DNA from: Pomphorhynchus laevis
Lineage: Eukaryota; Acanthocephala; Palaeacanthocephala; Echinorhynchida; Pomphorhynchidae
Assembly: GCA_012934845.2 (NCBI GenBank)
Contig: WNNJ02002588.1
Coordinates: 124,001 to 188,000, forward strand
Reading direction: 5' to 3'
Length of the DNA: 64,000 bases
Shown here: positions 61,015 to 64,000 of the stretch, piece by piece
How positions within the stretch are numbered: position 1 is the first letter of the stretch
Layout of the letters: every line of letters begins with the position of its first letter
Notes under the pieces: model-generated
Seen by the model: the letters and a program-made list of their open reading frames with translations, nothing else
Databases searched by the model: none
What the model was told of the DNA's origin: nothing
Translations under genes and position numbers: made by a program

Positions 61015-61260
61015 AAATAAATCAGAATACGGAAATACGTTATTAGCATGTTTTTGGCCCCGCTGCCAATTAGACCCAACATTTTTGTTTAAAATTATAT
61101 AATTATTATTACTTTTACTCGATTAAACGATTTTACTTGTTAAAAAACTTGCTTTTTTTGAGAATAGAGGCCGAAACCTGATAGCATAGCAGTTCCTCCT
61201 GATGACCTCTAATTCTTATTCTGATACAACGTCTGTTATTTATTAGTCAATTCATAAAAA
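61015..61260 (+). repeat. SINE-like repeat copy with an insertion
   Basis: The family sequence is interrupted after TTAGACCCAACA by about 70 bp of AT-rich DNA and resumes at GAGAATAGAGGCCGAAACCT, then TAGCAGTTCCTCCTGATGAC. Confidence 0.7.
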
Positions 61261-61539
61261 TGACGTTTATTTTAAATTTCAATTTTTTATTTTAAAATCG
61301 GATTTTATTTTATATGTAGAATAAAATTTTTTTATTCTACACATTCTATTCTATAAAAATATATAATTAAAAATGCAAATATCATAAAATTAAAATTTTC
61401 GTAAATCGAATAATTTAAAAGTTAAGATTATTTATAATTCAGAATTTGCATTTTTTTATTTTTTATTTAAAAAAATTTAAATATGAAACTTTTGGAAAAT
61501 TTAAAAGAATTTTTATAAACTAATGCTTTTTGAATAAAT

Positions 61540-61700
61540 TAATACCTAATACACCATGTATCAGAATTAAGATTAGAGATCATCTGGAGAAACTGCTAAT
61601 TTATTAAATCTTGACCGCTGCTCTCTTACCCAATATAGCAGGGAGCCAAATATATTTCATGAATGTATTACCTCCGATGAAATTTGATTATCTAGTGTAA
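61540..61700 (-). repeat. SINE-like repeat copy
   Basis: The minus-orientation copy reads GTATCAGAATTAAGATTAGA, then GGAGAAACTGCTAATTTATT and ATGAAATTTGATTATCTAGT. Two copies in opposite orientation lie within 700 bp here. Confidence 0.65.
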
Positions 61701-62836
61701 TTTCTTATTCTGACACAGAGCATATTATTTAATAACCATTCATTAAAATGTGTAACTCATCTGTTTAAATTATCGATTCAGTCAATCAATTTAACAATTA
61801 GTAAAATCTCTTAATTTTACTTTCATTTGAAAATGAAATACTGCCAATTTTGTCACAGTCGAATTTCATTAATTTGTAATAGCACGAACTTTAAATCATG
61901 ATTGTAAATATTGGATTCGCCAGCAAAATACCTTACCAAAATTCTTCATTTCAAACAGTATGTGATAATGTTTGCAAAAACACAATGTTGACCTGGTTTC
62001 ACTTAAGTGGTTGTATTATAATTCTTAGTCTACAAAACAAAAAGCTTTTATAACGAAGCAACAATTCTTATTTCACATTTTTATTACCTTTAAAAATTCA
62101 CCATGTAGGTCACTACATCATACAAGGCATATACAAACTTATCTGTATATGAAGATAAATACATTTTCTGCTGAATGAATATGAATTTGCACGTTCATAT
62201 AAAAAATAACAGCAAATTCTTCTCATAGAAAGTGTTTTTAAGAAAGTAGATAAAATAATAGAATCAAAAATACTGTTGTATAAATAAAGATTTCCCTGTG
62301 GAGGACAAAATTATCTAAAAGTCGAATTTACTTGATACTAGCAGTAAATATTTAGAGCAGTGTATATTTAATAGCGGATATTTTAAATAAGTTGTCACAC
62401 TTTTTATTGATATAATTTAAAGCTTAAGAATTTTGAAATTTAGTCAGCCAACAGTTTGAAAATTGCTGGCTAACAGCAACTAATGCTTATGACAGTAAAT
62501 AGTAAGTTTTGTTCATTTGTTTCATAAATGTGCACTTTTGCAATTTGGGCTTCTTTCTGAATATTTGTGACGTTGTAAAAATATATAAGTATTCAAATAA
62601 TGTATATGGAAGTGCATTAGTTCGCCTAATATGGAAGTAGGCGAACTACAACTAATATTTCTAAAAACAACAATTTGACTAGTGAAATTTCAAAAATTAT
62701 ATTATTCTCTTCGTAAAATTACAAATTCTATTATTGTAAAATAACTTAGATATATATTACAGATATATTGATGGCATATGGGTGTGATAAATAAAATAAC
62801 TTTGGTATATATAATTTATTATAAATATAAATAAAG
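61701..62836. other. AT-rich DNA with one hairpin
   Basis: TAGTTCGCCTA/TAGGCGAACTA at 62618-62648 (9-nt loop) is the only structure noticed. Confidence 0.5.
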
Positions 62837-63016
62837 AATTATTGGAGCTGGATCAATAAAGGATGGTGGAATTGATATTTCGCTAACCTCTGTTAGCATC
62901 TTCCGAAAATTAGGTAAATTTCTAAAGAATTTTCCTTAGAATTATCTGAAGATGCTAACAGAGGTTGACGAAATATCAAATAAAATTTTCGCTGTTTTAT
63001 TCAGTTCCAATAATTC
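62837..63016. mobile_element. Foldback element, fourth copy of the 27.5-kb family
   Basis: The ends TTATTGGAGCTGGATCAA and TTCAGTTCCAATAA, and inner arms GATATTTCGCTAACCTCTGT / CTGAAGATGCTAACAGAGG, are as in the cluster at 27.5-28.5 kb. The arms are well preserved. Confidence 0.8.
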
Positions 63017-63439
63017 TTAATAAATAAATGATCATTATAATCTTGATATTGTAAATATCAGTATATTAGTACAGATATCAGTTTACTGTACGTATTACTA
63101 AACATCAAACTGACACTAATAAAGCCTTTTCATAAATAATTAATATTGAAATCACATATTGTAAATATATGGTATAGTAGATAATGGGTGATTATTGTAT
63201 TAATTTCGGAAATAAACAAAAATTTATAAATACAACACTCAATAGTAATACACATTACAATAATTAAGGCAAATATGTTTGCTCAACTAACTCCCTGATT
63301 ACCATCATTAAATCTAAAATAATACATATTCAATTAATTTAAATATTCAGTTTAAATCATAGGAATTTTAGTAATGGAAATTAACCAGTAAATTGAATGT
63401 GAATATGCAATGAACCTCACATTTATATATGTGTTAAAA

Positions 63440-64000
63440 TAAAAAATTTCGATAGGTCAAAGTTTTTAGGTTGGATTCTATATTTAGACAAATAGAAGAG
63501 CTCCAGGGGGAAACAATATTAGCCCAATTATAGTTTGCATGCTTTATATAACATGAATTTATTAATAAAAGTTAAAAAATAAATATAAACTATATAAAGA
63601 TACGAAATATATGTTTCGATATATGTGGCATTATTACAGATTCAACCATCAAGTAAATGTAAATATATGGATAAAATTGAATTATTAGAATCCTTAAATA
63701 TTTTGATAAATCAAAATTATTTAAAAGTAGGGACATCTATATTTAGACAAGTAAAAGGTGTTCCAATGGGTGGTAATAGTAGCCCAATTATAGCTGACTT
63801 GTTTTTAAGCTTTATAGAATATGAATTTGTTCATAACTGTGTAAAAACTAAATCTAAACAATATAAATATATGAAATATATGTTTCGATACATTGATGAT
63901 ATATGTGTATTTAATTCTAATAATTTTTATTCAATTAGTGAGCACATTTATCCAGAAAGCCTTATTCTTAACAAAACCAATATTAATGATAAAGAAGGTG
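63440..64000 (+). mobile_element. Fossil of a YIDD-type reverse transcriptase element, runs off the window
   Basis: GVPMGGNSSPIIADLFLSF and FRYIDDICVFN are readable. The first part is broken, and the part from about 63710 is nearly identical to 38920-39200. The element continues past the end of the window. Confidence 0.7.

Overview
The window is very AT-rich, intron-bearing animal DNA. Two host genes can be followed exon by exon on the minus strand. One is a CFAP20-domain gene (coding exons between 1910 and 8751), which implies motile cilia. The other is a ROR-family receptor tyrosine kinase gene (exons between 20541 and 56561, with its 5' end not found). A ROR with Ig, Frizzled-type CRD, kringle, one membrane segment and a kinase domain is a metazoan architecture. 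The base composition, hammerhead repeats and retroelement load fit an AT-rich invertebrate such as a cnidarian, flatworm or rotifer, but nothing here fixes the phylum.

Layout. 1-1.1 kb holds a possible terminal zinc-finger exon on the plus strand. 1.9-8.75 kb is the CFAP20-domain gene; its introns hold a diverged hammerhead-ribozyme monomer and the 3' scrap of a LINE. 9.5-10.2 kb is a tandem array of about 300-bp units carrying hammerhead ribozyme cores. 10.5-19.8 kb is a cluster of five non-LTR-type reverse transcriptase copies from at least three lineages. They share a C-terminal CxC/HxxxxC zinc knuckle plus a PD-(D/E)XK-like nuclease module, and four of the five share the 3' motif GGCCCATTTGCGGGA. 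20.5-56.6 kb is the ROR gene: kinase exon, transmembrane exon, kringle exon, second CRD exon, first CRD exon, a 34-bp microexon and the Ig exon. Every splice phase agrees.

The ROR introns hold most of the remaining structure: a partial copy of the kringle exon, three intronic duplications at 22-23.6 kb, a second hammerhead array with an internal inversion at 29.8-30.8 kb followed by a tRNA-like SINE head, broken YIDD-type reverse transcriptase fossils, a 313-bp satellite, foldback elements, a dispersed SINE-like family, another RT relic with very strong hairpins, and a broken Penelope-like GIY-YIG end. From 56.6 kb to the end the DNA is mostly AT-rich, with more SINE-like copies, perfect hairpins, a foldback element and a YIDD RT fossil that runs off the window.

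The ROR product should be a Wnt-type co-receptor. Its kinase domain lacks the beta3 lysine and the DFG glycine, so it is probably a pseudokinase. The mobile elements fill introns and the intergenic gap and have not visibly interrupted the host exons. The most interesting non-host signal is the hammerhead repeat family, present at three loci and resembling animal retrozymes or the ribozyme repeats of Penelope-like elements.
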